Shown one piece after another: positions 5,163 through 5,902 of a DNA stretch of 5,902 bases; within the stretch, counting starts at the first letter, position 1, and every line of letters starts with the position of its first letter. The stretch is from the NCBI GenBank assembly GCA_903932805.1, contig CAIZHO010000017.1, forward strand, positions 1 through 5,902. The letters are read 5' to 3'. This DNA is from an uncultured Roseiflexaceae bacterium. Its GTDB lineage: Bacteria; Chloroflexota; Chloroflexia; Chloroflexales; Roseiflexaceae. The notes below the pieces were generated by a model. That model was not told the origin of the DNA, searched no databases, and was given only the letters and a program-made list of their open reading frames with translations. The translations under genes were made by a program, and so were the position numbers.

Positions 5163-5902
5163 ATGCGTCCAGCAATACAGATTTTCCCCGTCTATGGTAT
5201 CGGCGACGTGCTCACCGGACAGAGCGTCAGTGCGCTCATCGCCGCAGGGTTGGTCCATTCGGGCATCACGCTTGTGGCCGGCGACATCCTGGTCGTCACC
5301 CAAAAAATCGTCTCGAAGGCCGAAGGACGCATCATCGACCCGCGCACGGTCACCCCGTCACACATCGCCCAGATGTGTGCGGCCCAAGGCCACAAAGATG
5401 CCTGCTACTACGAAGTCGTGCTCCAAGAGAGCAAGCGCATCATCAAAATGGACAAAGGTGTGCTGATCTGCGAGACGCACCACGGCCTGATCTGCGCCAA
5501 CGCCGGGGTCGACGAATCGAACGTCGACGGCGGCACGCACATCACGTTGCTCCCGGTCGACCCCGATGCATCAGCACGGGGGATTCGCACGGAGATTGGC
5601 GCGGCCACCGGGGTCGAACCGGCAGTCATCATCTCGGATTCGTTTGGGCGTGCCTGGCGCGAAGGGCAGGTCAACATCGCCATCGGCGTGGCCGGCATCA
5701 ACCCGCTCATCAGCTATGCCGGGTTGGATGACCCGTTCGGGTATCGCATGCAGGCCAGCATTTTGGCGATTGGGGACGAAATCGCCGCCGCCGCTGAGCT
5801 CGTCATGGGCAAGACCGACCGCATCCCTGTCGCTGTGGTGCGCGGCGTGAGCTATGAGCAGTCGCCGTCTGCGGCGAGTGCGTTGATACGCCCCGCCAAC
5901 AA
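5163..5902 (+). CDS. cofE: Coenzyme F420-0:L-glutamate ligase (CofE), 3' end open
   Basis: Adds L-glutamate residues to F420-0 using GTP and divalent metal, the last stage of F420 synthesis in the cytoplasm. 246 codons are present and the frame is still open at the right edge; stand-alone CofE proteins are about 250 residues, so at least the CofE domain is nearly complete. Family blocks are TQKIVSKAEGR (46-56), THHGLICANAGVDESN (105-120, including probable metal ligands), ISDSFGRAWREGQ (157-169) with AIGVAG (173-178), and VRGVSY (226-231). Alanine 164 stands where many relatives have proline in FGRPWR, a mild variation. The ATG follows GAGG by four bases, with no better in-frame start upstream. 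The C-terminal ALIRPAN could lead either to the natural end or to a fused nitroreductase-like domain as in actinobacterial FbiB; the window cannot decide. It diverges from the acyl-CoA dehydrogenase operon, and no other F420 gene is visible. Confidence 0.92.
   Translation, partial: MRPAIQIFPVYGIGDVLTGQSVSALIAAGLVHSGITLVAGDILVVTQKIVSKAEGRIIDPRTVTPSHIAQMCAAQGHKDACYYEVVLQESKRIIKMDKGVLICETHHGLICANAGVDESNVDGGTHITLLPVDPDASARGIRTEIGAATGVEPAVIISDSFGRAWREGQVNIAIGVAGINPLISYAGLDDPFGYRMQASILAIGDEIAAAAELVMGKTDRIPVAVVRGVSYEQSPSAASALIRPAN

Noticed and set aside
5057..5731. 224-codon plus-strand frame overlapping cofE
   Set aside because: Very rich in Arg, His and Pro, starts inside the regulatory region, and is out of frame with the clearly conserved CofE reading.

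Overview
The window holds four complete protein genes and two partial genes at the edges. All are chromosomal housekeeping metabolism. I see no mobile element, CRISPR array, tRNA or rRNA. Codons favour G or C at third positions, Shine-Dalgarno sites are bacterial, and TATAAT-type promoters are visible. A CofE-type F420:glutamate ligase at the right edge indicates an F420-making bacterium. A Chloroflexota-like lineage is my best guess, made without any search; another F420-producing bacterial phylum is possible.

Layout from left to right. (1) Bases 1-47, minus strand: the first 15 codons of a gene leaving the window, with a hydrophobic, signal-peptide-like start. (2) Bases 48-383: a divergent intergenic region with a promoter candidate for each flanking gene, a nested inverted repeat near 158-186 and an imperfect CRP-like site. 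(3) Bases 384-1934, plus strand: FAD-dependent glycerol-3-phosphate dehydrogenase (glpD). (4) Bases 1949-1986: a strong hairpin between the converging glpD and etfA. (5) Bases 4984-2004, minus strand: a tight operon, acyl-CoA dehydrogenase - etfB - etfA, with gaps of 3 and 8 bases. (6) Bases 4985-5162: a second divergent intergenic region with back-to-back TATAAT boxes and a perfect TGTGA-N6-TCACA palindrome. (7) Bases 5163-5902, plus strand: cofE, or the CofE part of an fbiB-like fusion, open at the right edge.

How the genes fit together. The acyl-CoA dehydrogenase oxidises an acyl-CoA and passes electrons to the ETF made by the two genes behind it; ETF normally delivers them to the quinone pool through an ETF:quinone oxidoreductase that is not in this window. 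GlpD also feeds electrons from glycerol-3-phosphate to quinone. The two units could therefore serve the acyl and glycerol halves of lipid breakdown, but this is inference from adjacency. CofE belongs to F420 cofactor synthesis and has no evident link to the others beyond sharing an intergenic region.

The most notable signal is regulatory. The CRP-type palindrome at 5056-5071 is centred 41.5 bases upstream of the start predicted for the acyl-CoA dehydrogenase operon from its TATAAT box, and that promoter has no recognisable -35. This is the textbook geometry of a class II CRP-activated promoter. I see no previously undescribed system; the genes are ordinary and well conserved.
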